64,000 bases of DNA, taken from the NCBI GenBank assembly GCA_948567375.1, contig OX419760.1, forward strand, positions 62,926,911-62,990,910. Direction: 5' to 3'. Source of the stretch: Lunularia cruciata (lineage: Eukaryota; Streptophyta; Marchantiopsida; Lunulariales; Lunulariaceae). Below are positions 21,972-33,140 of the stretch, in pieces. Below the pieces are notes generated by a model, which searched no databases, was not told the DNA's origin, and saw only the letters and a program-made list of their open reading frames with translations. The number at the start of each line of letters is the position of its first letter. Positions within the stretch are counted from its first letter, which is position 1. Made by a program: the position numbers and the translations under genes.

Positions 21972-24900
21972 GTGAGCAGCAAAACATCTTTCCAGGTAAT
22001 GAATCTGATGGGGGCGATTGAGGTCTTTCTTTGTCGCTTCCAAAGATGAATGTTGTCCAGGTATGCGTTTAAACTCCCCAGCTATCGCTATGGTATAGGA
22101 GTCAACCTGAGGCATATCTCTAGATAAGAAAACAATACTGTCGTCAGCTAATATATTGAAAGCTCGTGTTATTTTGGCTTCACGTGTCTTACAATCACTA
22201 TACAATCTTATCCGTCTATTTAATACTGTAATTTGTGATCCAGACGGAATTTGGTTGCAGTACTTGTCACCTTCGGATTACCAGTGGTATGTTGCAGCCC
22301 TGACATTCAAACTTATTGTCATAGTTTTCATTCAAACTTATGGGGCCATTTTTAGGTCAGACTGGACGATGCATTGAAGGTTTTCCTGGTCCATAGCATA
22401 TGTTTTGGATGTAAAGACATCTCAAGATGTATGTGTGCTTCGGACGGACGAACATTGTATTGCAGTTCTGGCTTCAGTGGCTAATTATGTATTTCGATTA
22501 CAGGTCATAACTTTGGGAGTTCTCCTGGCACAGACAATTGTCGGTGAATATGATACTATGAAATTGCCTTTGGACAACCCAAAGTTCGGGAATTCTGTGC
22601 CATTAATGTACTCAGTTTCTACTAGTAGTAACGTCGTTCAGGCTACATCCTTGTTGCAGCAGTTGGGCCCAAACCATAAACTTCTGAATCAATCGGCTTT
22701 ATACGATCGATTTGACATTGGCGGGATCGCTAGTGATGGTGGGCTCGATGCAATTGGCATCTCATTTGATCAATTAGACCTACAAAGTAAACACTTCGTC
22801 AGCAACCGTTCACAAACCCTGTCTTTTGCCATATTTTATGAGCTTTTGCAATTTTTGTGGAATTTTCCATAACTTGAAGTCATGTTTCATTCATATCATA
22901 CTCCTCTTAGAAGTTGTAACCGTTACGTTTTGGACTCAAATGTTTACGGAGAAATGGACAATAACATCACTGAGAAATTTACACGTTGTCTCTGAATATA
23001 TGCACTGCAGATTGTACCGTGGAGTATACTGTCTTTTATCAGCCCTCGCATATTCATGAGCTCCCATCTGTGGTGGCCATGCTGGACAATTCTGTATTAC
23101 ATTCTCTTAACAGTTCTGCGAATGGGACGTTCCAGCATCCGCTTTCTATTCATGTTGCAAATCATCCGCTATCCGTTGCAAGCCTGCGAAGTGCAGCCGA
23201 CTTTCTAGTTATCATGCTCATGGCTATTGGTTTATTAGTCGTTCCACCAGTTCTTGGTGTTCAGGTTCACACCTTTCTTATCCATGATTAGTGGAATTCT
23301 TTAATGGCGAAGATATCTTACTGTAAGATAGTTGTCTTGTAACGACATTGTTGGGTGCATAGTTTGATCAAAGTTGTTTTATCAAAGTTGCTGCATTGGC
23401 GAAGCTTTCTTTGTCTCTCAATCCCTTCATAGCGCTGCAGATAGCTATCCGTAAACCGTGCTGTTTTAGTGACATGTAACTCATTTTTGACACCTTGTCA
23501 TCCCAGGTTGTGGTTGACAAGCAGTTGGGACTCCTTAGTCTTTTCAGAGTGAGTGGGATGAAAAGCTTTGCTTACTGGTTCGCTACAGTGGTGACGGATT
23601 TAACCTTGTATTATATTTCTTCGTTCTTGGTACTGGCCATCGGGATGGCTTTTGGGCACGTTCCTTTCTACAAGGTAATAGATTCTGTGGTCATATTCAA
23701 CCCTGTGATTCAAATGAACAAGAACCTCTGGCTTAATATTGGTAGAATGGAGATCTTTGCTTGCTGACTCATCAAGTGTAGAGGTCAACTCCCTAACAGA
23801 CGCTTCTGCTCGGCAGTCTAGGCCCTATTTCCTAGCCATTCGATTTTGGTTGTTAACGTCTCAAAATTGATAACCACTACGGACAAGACAATAAAAAATA
23901 GAACCTCAGACTTGACAGATGTTTCTTCACTTCTGCAGGACGCAAACCTGGCAATTTTCTTTCTATTTTTGACGACAATGCCAGCTTTGGCTTTACTAAG
24001 TTACGTGCTCAGCTTTTTCTTCCTTACTGCCCAAGGGTATGATATTCCATCTAAACTTCTCAGTCCACTCCTTTGAGAAAATTCCGATTTCTTTTCTTGG
24101 ATAGTTCACCACCGAGAATCCCTTGTTCAAAATGAGATTAATAGATTTGGAGTATATATGGAATTCATCTCGACTGAAGTCAACCTTTTTGTGCAGAGCT
24201 GCGTCTCTTTTGTACGTTTACTTCATACTTGCCGCTTTGATGCCATACTTCTGGATTCTAGTTATCCCAGGTATGCCTTTCTCTATCTTCTTTTTGAGAT
24301 GGTTGATTAGAGTCCTTCAAATAAGGACTCGGCACTTTGGTTGCAGATGATAAACGTTCTTCTTCAACAGGAAGCATAATATCTGTATCATTCTAGCTGT
24401 AAACGTTATGGGACAAGGAGTTTTCTTGGTCAGCTCGTGTGTTATGTCATGAAGAGCTATTCAATACGGAGGAACTTTAAAGTATCATCGGTAAAATGTC
24501 TTGTTGGAACTTGCTTGCAGGCAATAATATATCGTATAGCTGGCACTCATTCCTGAACGTGGTGGACCCTCCTTATGCGTTGATATCTGGACTGCACTTT
24601 ATCGTGACTTCAATTGTTGAAACCAAAGGTGTCAATGATCCGTCGATGAATAGCTATCCACGGGTTTATACATTTGAATGGAATAATTACATCTTATTGA
24701 GCATTGGTGGCGCCGCTGTTGCCATACTACCTTTGCTGCTGTGCATATGGCAGTTGGATGTGCATGAGACGGAACCAGAGGCGAAGATAATGAACCCACC
24801 TGCTGCAGATAGAAGCTCTGAAACCAATGAAGACAGCTTCCAAGATGTGGAAAGCAGCAATGAGCTTGCTCGCGAGAAAGAACGCGTTCAAGCGAATGTT

Positions 24901-27677
24901 GGACGTTGGGTAAATATGGGTCTGACTGGCGGAGATGGTCCAGAAGGCGATCTTATACTTTGCTGCGGGCTTGGAAAGGTAATCATTTAAAGGGGCTTAT
25001 CAAGATGGAGAGTTTTAGGATTCTGAGGACTTCCAGCTGTATATGCATATCTGATAAGAAAAAGTAAGGAGACCGTGAAACAGGTTACGTTTTTCTGAGT
25101 GAAGTTGATGATTTGGTCCCGGCTAATGTACTGGTAAAAACCATCAGGCATTCACGTCTGGACTCTTTTTTCCGCAATTTATATAATCTGTGAGAGGACT
25201 TGCCGGGTTGTTTAGTGCAGGATTGCCTGCTTTTGTTATAGATCCGTAACTAGACTGTTTGGAACATCTGAAAAAGGAGTCTGTTTTACTTTGTCTTTTG
25301 ACGAGTCACCATCAAGAACTTCTCTCTACTGTACTGGGAGCTTCAAACTAAACCCTACTCTAGGTCTTCTTTGAGCATTTTCACATTTTGGTTATTGTTG
25401 GTGCTGTGACTGACTGAATTGTTAGGCTAAGGGACAGTGTTTCCTTCGCAGAATTATGATGGATCTCCTGGCACTTATGGAATTGGAGCAGTTCCTGGGA
25501 TCTGGGCTTTTCGTGATCTATGGCTCGCCGTAGGACGAGGGGAGGTAATAATCATTTTCGAATGCACTGTCATGCTTTGAGTGTCTGAAAACATGAGCGA
25601 CCTGCTCGCTCTTCTATCCTTTATAAGTTCCAATCTTCCAATCTTGTTGATTGCTCGAAGCTGTTCTTCCCGTGTCCCTCAGCATAAACTTCCTTGTCTC
25701 TTCGCTTTAAGCTGTCCAGCGAGTGAGTTAAAAGGTTCATGAGGAACGGAATTGTACAGTCGGCTTAGCGCGAATAAGCACTTGGAATAGCCAGCTTCCA
25801 AGACCGTCTCGAGTTGTAACTCAAACAAGAGTGCAGGACATTTGGTGCATTTCTTGTGCTGTTTTCACATAGAAGCCCTCCATACACTCAGGAGGAAGTT
25901 CTGTTAGTTCCGCTGTTTGTTACAATCGAACTCATTTATCGCACACTCGTGATGAAACAGACTGTGGCCTTAGTTGGAGGGCAGAAATCTGGGAAGTCAT
26001 CGCTAATTCATGCCCTTGCCGGAACAATTCCTCTTTCTTTTGGAGATGCTCTTATTAATGGTGAAAGCGTTCGACATGCCTATCGTAGCAAGCAAAAGAT
26101 TGTCGGTCTATGTCCACAGTTTGAGGTACATCAGAAGATCACTGCATTACGCTGAGACATTTTGTTCCTTTCATGTCAAGGTCCTTCAACTACAGTCAGT
26201 TACGATGTAGTAATTGTGACTTATATTTGTACTTCTCTGCAGATCTGAAGTTCTGCAATAGACTAGTCAAAAGCCAAGTTCTCTCTTTTCCGTGGATCTG
26301 CGTATGGGGAACATACGAGATCATTGTTGTTTGCAGTGTAATTATTCCTACATCTATCAAACGCTGCTGGCCTGGCTCTGATACAGGCTGTATACTACTC
26401 CATGACCGTGAGGGAGCATTTGGATCTCTTCGCTGTCTTGAAGGGAGTCCCTGAACCTCACGGCCTGGCCGTTGAAGCAACCCTTCAAGCTATGCAACTC
26501 ATCGGTAAGTTGAATTTCAGGCTTTCACTTGCAGGCAAGTCTGCTGCGGATTTTGGGAGGAATTTATATGAGAATGGTGCACATGAATTTGGTTGGTTTC
26601 TCAAATGAGTGCTACGAGCATGCGCAACATAACGTTTTGCATTTGCGCCAAATCCAACGCTGCATTTAATTTGTTGAGTGTGAACAACTTTACATCGTGC
26701 TCAAGGTCAAAATTTCGTGGCCCGGACTAGGACCACTGCCGATGTCATATGCTCCAGCCTGTGATCACAATTAATACGTTGGTGTTTGCCGTAAACCCCA
26801 GACGTGGCCAACGAGATTGTGGGAAGATGTAGTGTGGGGGCCCGTCGAAGACTCAGTATAGGCATAGCAACGCTTGGGGGCTCCTCAGTTTTGCTACTTG
26901 ACGAACCTTCCGCAGGTAAGTGCAAGATCAATCAATCAATCAATCGGCGCCGCATGTAGTAAGTTGAGACTAGGATGAGTTTTTGACAGGATATTGTGTA
27001 GTCTGAGAACGACGGGTCTCTCCCTGGCAGGTACCGATATTGCAACGAAACGAAGAGTGTGGAAACACCTTGCATCGCAATCTGGTCAACGGGGTACCCT
27101 CATATGCACACAATCTTTCGAGGAAGCAGAAGCTCTCGGGTAAGTTGTCTGATATTGAATGCACGTAGTGCGTGTGTTTGTTGCCGAAACACTGAACAGC
27201 AATTTGATGATTCATCGCGTTTTCTGCGTATAGAGTTTTACATTGTGGCATTAACATTTTCTCACATACAGGGGACGAGTTGGCATTTTGATCAACGGAC
27301 AACTTAAATGCTTAGCTTCTCCTCAGGAACTGAAGCTCCGTTACGGTTCCTCGTATTCACTGTCAGTCAGAGCTTCCTCAGAGAAAATGCCTGGCATCCG
27401 TGAGTTCATCAGTACACTGTATCCTTCTGCAGAGAACACGGCAGTCGAAAGTACATCGACCTTGACAGATGATAACATTGTTGAGCTTGTAGAGGGTGTC
27501 GGTCTCAGCGGACACGCTCGGTTTCGAGTACCTGTACAGGATCTCTTCGGTCTTGTGAGACTATTACAAGAGCTGGAGTTCAAACGTGAAGAACTCGGAA
27601 TCATGGACTACGTTGTGAGTCAACCCACTCTGCGACAAGTCTTTCATCGACTCACACTTGGTGATTCGTCTTCATGA
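12931..27677 (+). CDS. ABCA1-like: Full-length ABCA-subfamily ABC transporter (ABCA1/AOH-like), 35 exons
   Basis: Exons: 12931-13032, 13936-13979, 14219-14345, 14617-14690, 15347-15386, 15566-15656, 15821-15916, 16138-16382, 16880-16975, 17209-17334, 17619-17822, 18034-18116, 18284-18410, 18766-18841, 19048-19295, 19414-19519, 19673-19749, 20071-20286, 20473-20683, 21045-21231, 21554-21630, 21761-21971, 22244-22286, 22504-22786, 23011-23264, 23507-23674, 23939-24036, 24197-24270, 24521-24978, 25452-25544, 25961-26125, 26387-26504, 26802-26915, 27031-27139, 27272-27677. All junctions are GT-AG, phases agree, and the sum is 5247 nt (1748 residues), near the usual 1800-1900 for plant full-length ABCA. 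The order is TMD1-NBD1-TMD2-NBD2 in one chain. ABCA proteins move lipids across membranes using ATP; the substrate here is unknown. The start is the ATG before a basic stretch and the first membrane segment. Exons 2, 4 and 5 are the least certain. Confidence 0.88.
16741..16777. repeat. Perfect 17-bp inverted repeat in ABCA intron 8
   Basis: Arm 16741-16757 (ggatggattctgtccat) is the exact reverse complement of 16761-16777, with a 3-nt loop cac. It lies between exons 8 and 9. It may be the trace of a small inverted-repeat transposon or a structured intron element; the sequence does not say which. Confidence 0.8.
22244..27677 (+). other. ABCA C-terminal half: TMD2 and NBD2
   Basis: Residues about 955-1414 hold the second membrane domain, with its extracellular loop (NCTVEYTVFYQPSH, LSIHVANHPL) and the later membrane segments. 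NBD2 spans about 1415-1748. It has Walker A GGQKSGKS (Lys1457), Q-loop GLCPQFE, signature CSVGARRRLS in place of LSGGxxRKLS, Walker B VLLLDEPSAGTD with catalytic Glu1574 intact, and ICTQSFEEAE with Gln1605 where the H-loop His belongs. The C-terminal regulatory region ends SQPTLRQVFHRLTLGDSSS. Confidence 0.8.
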
Positions 27678-29611
27678 AATCACCGTCGGAAATTTTTCGC
27701 TACGCCTATCTTGGACCTCTGGTCCTTTTCTACTTTAACCTCGAATGAGGATATACTGATCTTAAATGAGGGTAAGTGCACGTCAGTGGTGAATTCTACA
27801 GCATCCCTCTGACAGTGATTTCTGTCGTGATCTAACTCTCAACAGGGTTCCATCTCCCATAAAGGGGTCCTTACCCACGATCAAACAATGAGCTTCTTAC
27901 GCATCACCTTTCCATCCGTGGATATAGGAGGTCGTTATGAGGTAGATGGGTTGATCCACGGCGTTCCTTCTCCTTGCAGAATTGTTAACGATCACATAAC
28001 TTCTCGCTCCGAGCGAGCTAGAAGCAAAGGACGCAGATTAGGAAAGAAATAGAATATTCGCTTCCATCCTTCAACATGGGATTTCGCGAGGTGTAGGTAG
28101 GTGTGCAGCTGTTGGCAGTTCATCCACACTGTACAACGAATCATCCCCTTCTACCTTGAATTGAGGCAGTTGGGATTTTTGTTGCAATGGAAATTCTATG
28201 TTGAAATACACCTAGGCGACATATTCTTTAGAAAATTGACTAAATTTTGGTTCCAAGGTATGGAAGTTGGTGCGTCATGAGTAACTTTCGGGTCACATAT
28301 TTGCTATCTTGATCTTGAAATCTAACGGCCTGTCTCTTTACCAGATTGGCTTTCTTGCCTCACCAAATTATCTACTATGGAACAGATCACGCACGGCCTG
28401 CAACACTCAGAAGACTAATCATTTTGCCCATTACCAATAGGACAGCCCACATTGACAGGAACACCGCTTGTGTCTTCTCTATAGACCTGCACTCCATTCA
28501 AATCTTTCTTCTCCCACCCAATCGGATAACGTGTTTCCCATATGTTAGATCAGTGTTCGCACCAAATCGGAAAGCACACTAGATGTAGGTGAGGATGTTC
28601 ATTAATGGTTGAATTAACCACCATGGTATTGTTCATTAGTGTGCAGTAGTGATGATGTTGTTAACGAGACATTGAGAATAGCAAAATTACGGACTGTTAT
28701 TTCTGGTTGCCACATCGAACATGATCAAAGTTGTTAAAGTTGCTCAGCGATATTTTAATTTAGAAGGACTCTACAAGTCTCGGAAGATAACCAAACCAAT
28801 TTGAGTATAATCAATTACAGGTCTCGTGCATGGGATGGGGATTTATCGTTTCGGTCAGGAGTACCCTCAGATGATACTGTCATAACTCTACACCTCAGCT
28901 TTTGCACCTGGTTGTACCCCGTAGACCAAATCTATTACAATGTAGGTTCTATGTTCTGCAAAACCAAGAGCAATGGCTCTTTTCATGTACATAAGGAGGT
29001 GATAAAGAAATGTCTTTATCTATTTTTGTATCTCAAACTATGTCCATAATTTATATATACCTATTTTGTTTCTATTAGAACATAGGTTGTAACTTGATTC
29101 CATCAAAATATATATGCTAGTGGGGAGGTTGTGCTGTGAAACAAAATAAATGGAAGTAGTAAACTTAAAGTCCAATATGGACAGAAAAGAAGAAGGAATA
29201 ATATGGTTGCATTGTAAAGGCAGAGTATTGGGTAAAAACAATCTACTAATGGATTTTGATACAATTAAAGCTTGTCCATTATCTAGTGAGTGCACGAATG
29301 GAATATCAATATGGAAATCAAACAAGCATTGTCTTCCAAAATAAAGATTAAGATATCTTTTATGATATCTTGGTATGTATATGAGTGATCACTAGATAAA
29401 ATGGTTTGAGGACCATTCTCAAACATAATTGTATGGATATCATTTCAAATAAACTTGATAAAGATGAAGTTCAATCTTAATAACAGTTAGGAGCATGTCT
29501 AAATGTTTGAGTTCAACTATAAAAAATACATTAACCATGGTGCTTTAGTCCTTTCAAATATCCTTAATAAAAATATATCTCCTATGAGGCAATTTGTTAT
29601 GCACAATCTAT
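27678..29611. other. Downstream of ABCA; no complete gene seen
   Basis: It contains the ABCA 3' UTR and then AT-rich sequence. Around 29250-29560 a few plus-strand blocks (IWKSNKHCL, KHNCMDIIS) faintly recall the C-terminal end of Ty1/copia pol, but stops are everywhere and I do not call a gene. Confidence 0.5.
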
Positions 29612-30360
29612 TATAATACCGATAGCTAGATATATTATCTATAGGTGGTAACATCTGGTTTGGTAACATCTGGAAATATATTATATATGATGGACTAAAT
29701 AGATTAGATAGAGGTTTCATCAAAAGATTACTTCTAATAATAGAATAGAAACCAAAAAAATTTGAAAGGCTTAGAACCAATAGCTAGACATATGATCTAG
29801 AGATGAAATTTGGTTTGGTAGCATCTAGAAGGATGTTATATATGATGGACTAAATAGATCAGAAAGGATATCACCAAAAGGGTATTTTTTTATTGATAAT
29901 GAAAAATCTAAGATATGCCTAAAATCTTTAGAGGTAATTTTAAGGGCCTAAGTTGATGAATTAGGCCTAAAAAATGTGCACATTCTCCTCCCCAAAAAGA
30001 CCGAAAAGGCTTGCCTTCCCTCCCCATGTTTGTCTCATCAAGAGCTTTCCAATTGTACCTCACCCATGAGATTCAGAGATTCTTACAAGAAGATTCTCTA
30101 AAGATTCCCTCTGGTCAACATTGGTTTGACAAACCAAATAGGACCAAATCAGACATGTCATCTATGCATAAATCTAATATGAGGATGGAAATCAATGACA
30201 TGTCACACATCAATGTATCTAATCCAAGGGTTATGCTTTTGATAAGTGTCTCTGCTTTGCTATATAATAAAGCCAAGGTTGCGCCTTTGGGGCATCGGAG
30301 TTTGAGTGTGAAACTTATGTTTTCTCTTCTATGTTTCCCTATTATACTCAAAACATTACA
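29612..30360 (+). repeat. 5' LTR of the second family, with internal duplication
   Basis: It starts TATAATACC, ends AACATTACA, and shares with the solo LTRs the two-fold tttggta(a/g)catct block, ctatataataaag and tttggggcatc. It has the long duplicated form, like 5387-6125. Confidence 0.85.
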
Positions 30361-30361
30361 A

Positions 30362-30375
30362 TGGTATCAGAGCAG
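30362..30375 (+). other. Primer-binding site (initiator tRNA-Met type)
   Basis: tggtatcagagcag lies one base after the LTR end. It matches the PBS of the minus-strand chromovirus. Confidence 0.9.
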
Positions 30376-31225
30376 ATGTTTCAATCTAGGAGAGTAGGTC
30401 ACTCCTCTTGGAAGAACGGGTGCTCTAAGACTGAGTAATTTTGGAGAAAAAACAATAAAGCAATTGATAGGTTAGGAGTGTTTTAAAGAGAGGATGGGAT
30501 GGAGGCTCTTGGAGAACAATTGCATGCACCCCATTTTCCATTCTTGAATCCATTTCACATCAAAGTCATGTACATCCAACAAGAACAGTGAGAGTATATC
30601 TCGTTTACCATTTTGAAATAGACTTCATGGACATAGTGATGAATTCACCAAACCCGATGATTCTACCTGCAATGATTTATGATAGAGAGTGTGATTTGAC
30701 AATCTACATTTTGATGTGATGGATCTAAATGTACCAAATCCTCTCCCTTTCAATGCTCAAGTAGAAATTCATTACGTAGTTAAACCAAAAGTGATGTTTA
30801 GGGATTTTGTGATTAGGAATTTTTGGTGAGGAATATTATCAGCAAATGATAGCTCTGAAGTCCCAATGATAATCCCAATAGTTTGTGCACCTTCCAGAGT
30901 GATCATATTAACTCTCTATTGAAGTAGGAAGTATTGATTGAGCGTTTGCACGAACCATGGATCTACAATTGTAGGAGTTGATGCAAGAAATGAAAGGGAT
31001 GTTGAAGTACTTTTGAGAGATCAAGATAACCATGGAGGCATTACAAAGTCAAGTACATACCTTCAAGAATGATCAAGCAATGCAAGAAGGAGAACAGTCT
31101 CAAAACCCAATACCTATGATTGAAGAGAGACGCTTATGCAAATGACATCAAAACCCAGTCAATGATGAAGCCAAATTATTACTACAGATGAAGAAGACCT
31201 GCAATATCAAGCCTTACAAGGAGCG

Positions 31226-31945
31226 GTGTTCTATGGGAGTAGTGGAGAACTGGATTTCAAGAATGAATTAATACTTTTGATTGTTCTCAATGGAGATCAC
31301 AAAGCATGTCGTAAGCATGTTTGCATGTGGGTACTTGAGCAACAAAGCCCTCACATGGTACAATGCTTGAGAACAACCAATGTTGGCAGAAAGAATAGAG
31401 TTCAGGTGGATAGCAATGCAAGAAGGACTATTGAAGAATTTCCAATCTGTGGATTCCATGCAAATGGCCCAAATCCTACTTTGGGGATTGAAACAAAGGA
31501 ATAATGTACAAGAGTACATGGAGGTATTTCTTGATCTACAAGTTGCAATAATTGACATGAGTCCAATAGAGGCTCTAGAAATGTTCAAAAAAGGATTGAA
31601 GGAGCGGATTTGCCAAGAAGTCATGGTACAAAATCCTTGCACTATATTTGAAGCCATTGCTTGTGCTTAGAGAATAGGAGGGGCACTTGGAGGAGGTGAA
31701 GGAGTAGTTCTGTCTCAACATTATCAGGCTAAAATGCCACAAGTGGTGGACCAATATCATGGAATTGGGCAACCTTTGATTTCGAGACCACAAAGCATGA
31801 CCGCTTCAAGGAGAAAAATGATGGATGGAAGAACGGAGAGATGGAGTCACACAAGGAGAAGGAACCCAAGGAGAACAATGTTGTTGCTACAATTGTGGCC
31901 ATATTGGGTACATATCCATCAATTTTTGTGCTTATCTCCCTAGAG
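31226..31945 (+). pseudogene. gag remains with degenerate zinc knuckle
   Basis: Blocks in different frames read like a Ty3/gypsy gag: MQMAQILLWGLKQRNNVQEY, LEMFKKGLKERICQEVM and NPCTIFEAIACA at 31380-31668. A knuckle-like CYNCGHIGYISINFC lies at 31885-31929. The usual His is Tyr and the last spacing is one residue long. Stops and frame changes make it non-functional. Confidence 0.7.
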
Positions 31946-32060
31946 GCACTGAGTCTCCATACAAGCAATCTTTGAACAACATGGAATGACACACCAAAGA
32001 AGAGGATGCAAAAATCACCTCAGAAAATGAAAAATTGCCAGTAAACTTCAATTTCAAAGT

Positions 32061-32669
32061 GGTAGATCTCTGAACTAGTTTGCCTTGAATTTTTGTTACA
32101 TGGCCATTCATTCTAAAGCATTATGAATTTATTTACTACAAGGTCTTTCTGCAATCCAACTTTTTAGTGGTAAATTCTAATATATCTTCATATTATTTGA
32201 AGGGATACGGTTGTACCATTCAGGCAAGCTGCAGGTATTGCCCGCCCCAAGAGTTGAAGAATCAGGAGTGCTAGATAGAATATTCCTGGAAACCAACAAA
32301 GAGTTCCGACAATAGCCCGCAATTCCTGAAGTATCTATCGGTTCCAGTCTTGATCCGGCGCTTGGACAGGTTCCGTGAAATGTGGAACACCAACTACCCC
32401 CAATTTGGGGTCGCTCGCGTAGAGCTGTAACTTCAGCTTCTTCTTTGAGGTTTTCAAACCACGAGAAGCAGTCCAAGCCCCTTAACCAGAATTAATTTAA
32501 CTTAGCCATAGTTAAGTGTCTGAAGAAAAGGACTAGTCTGTTGTGGTAGGTAGGGTTTAAGGGCGGTGTAGTGTAGCTAACGCTTTGTTTTATCGAAGGA
32601 TCTCTGATAGGTTCGTGAGGTTTCGACATCCAAGTTCACACATAACTCTCGTTTTCACAAAAGTTAGGA
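32061..32669. other. Unassigned stretch with a 100-codon minus-strand open frame
   Basis: An open frame at 32476-32177 on the minus strand (starting MDCFSWFENLKEEAEVT) has a plausible composition but no recognised domain. It could be a gene fragment. I see no splice partners. Confidence 0.3.
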
Positions 32670-33140
32670 AGGCGTCCACGTAGGAAAAACAAAGGAGGGG
32701 AAGACCATCCAGCAGTACAATGGGAGAGACCAAATAGGTAAAATGGTGTTAAATCCCAATAGAGTCTATATGAGAAATTTGCGCAACTGTACCTAAGATA
32801 TCCAAACTATGCAATTTTGTATGGTCTATATATAATTGGAATATTAAAAAAAATATCATCTAATGTGATTGCTTTTCTATAGAATGTATCCATCATTGCA
32901 TTATGTAGAGTAATGGATACATACCGTCTAAAATATATTACAAAATATGAAAGTAAGAGTGGTACTTTTACGTCTAACATGATAAGTTCTCATGCACTCC
33001 TTGACCAATATGTCAAATATAATATATATCATTCCATATAATTCTAAGGTTAGAGTAACAAAAAGAAGACCTTGCTACATGCCCCTGTACTAGGAGACCT
33101 AACTACCAGCTGCTGCACTCATCACCCATCACACAAGTTA
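32670..33140 (-). mobile_element. 5'-truncated copy of the endonuclease-type non-LTR element
   Basis: The reverse complement matches the C-terminal end and 3' UTR of the 51.6-53.3 kb copy: tctatatgagaaatt..., the aggggcatgtagcaaggtc block, and a 3' end with gtcttcccctcc. It is more diverged and AT-shifted than the copy at 11.1 kb. It ends within the coding region at about 33140. Confidence 0.75.

Larger units (their letters stand above)
29612..32060 (+). mobile_element. Second LTR family: 5' LTR, PBS and gag remains, 3' part missing
   Basis: A 749-bp LTR (29612-30360) is followed by a Met-tRNA PBS and a leader, then gag-like coding remains to about 31945. Similarity fades near 32060. No protease, RT or second LTR follows, so the element is truncated. 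It links the solo LTRs at 4.6, 5.4, 7.9 and 9.6 kb to an LTR retrotransposon. The gag segment is of the Ty3/gypsy style, which makes that class likely, but without RT it is unproven. Confidence 0.75.

Noticed and set aside
29250-29560. Possible Ty1/copia C-terminal pol fragment just left of the 29.6-kb LTR
   Set aside because: Only short blocks (IWKSNKHCL, KHNCMDIIS) resemble copia RNase H ends, across several stops and frame changes. Too weak without a profile search.
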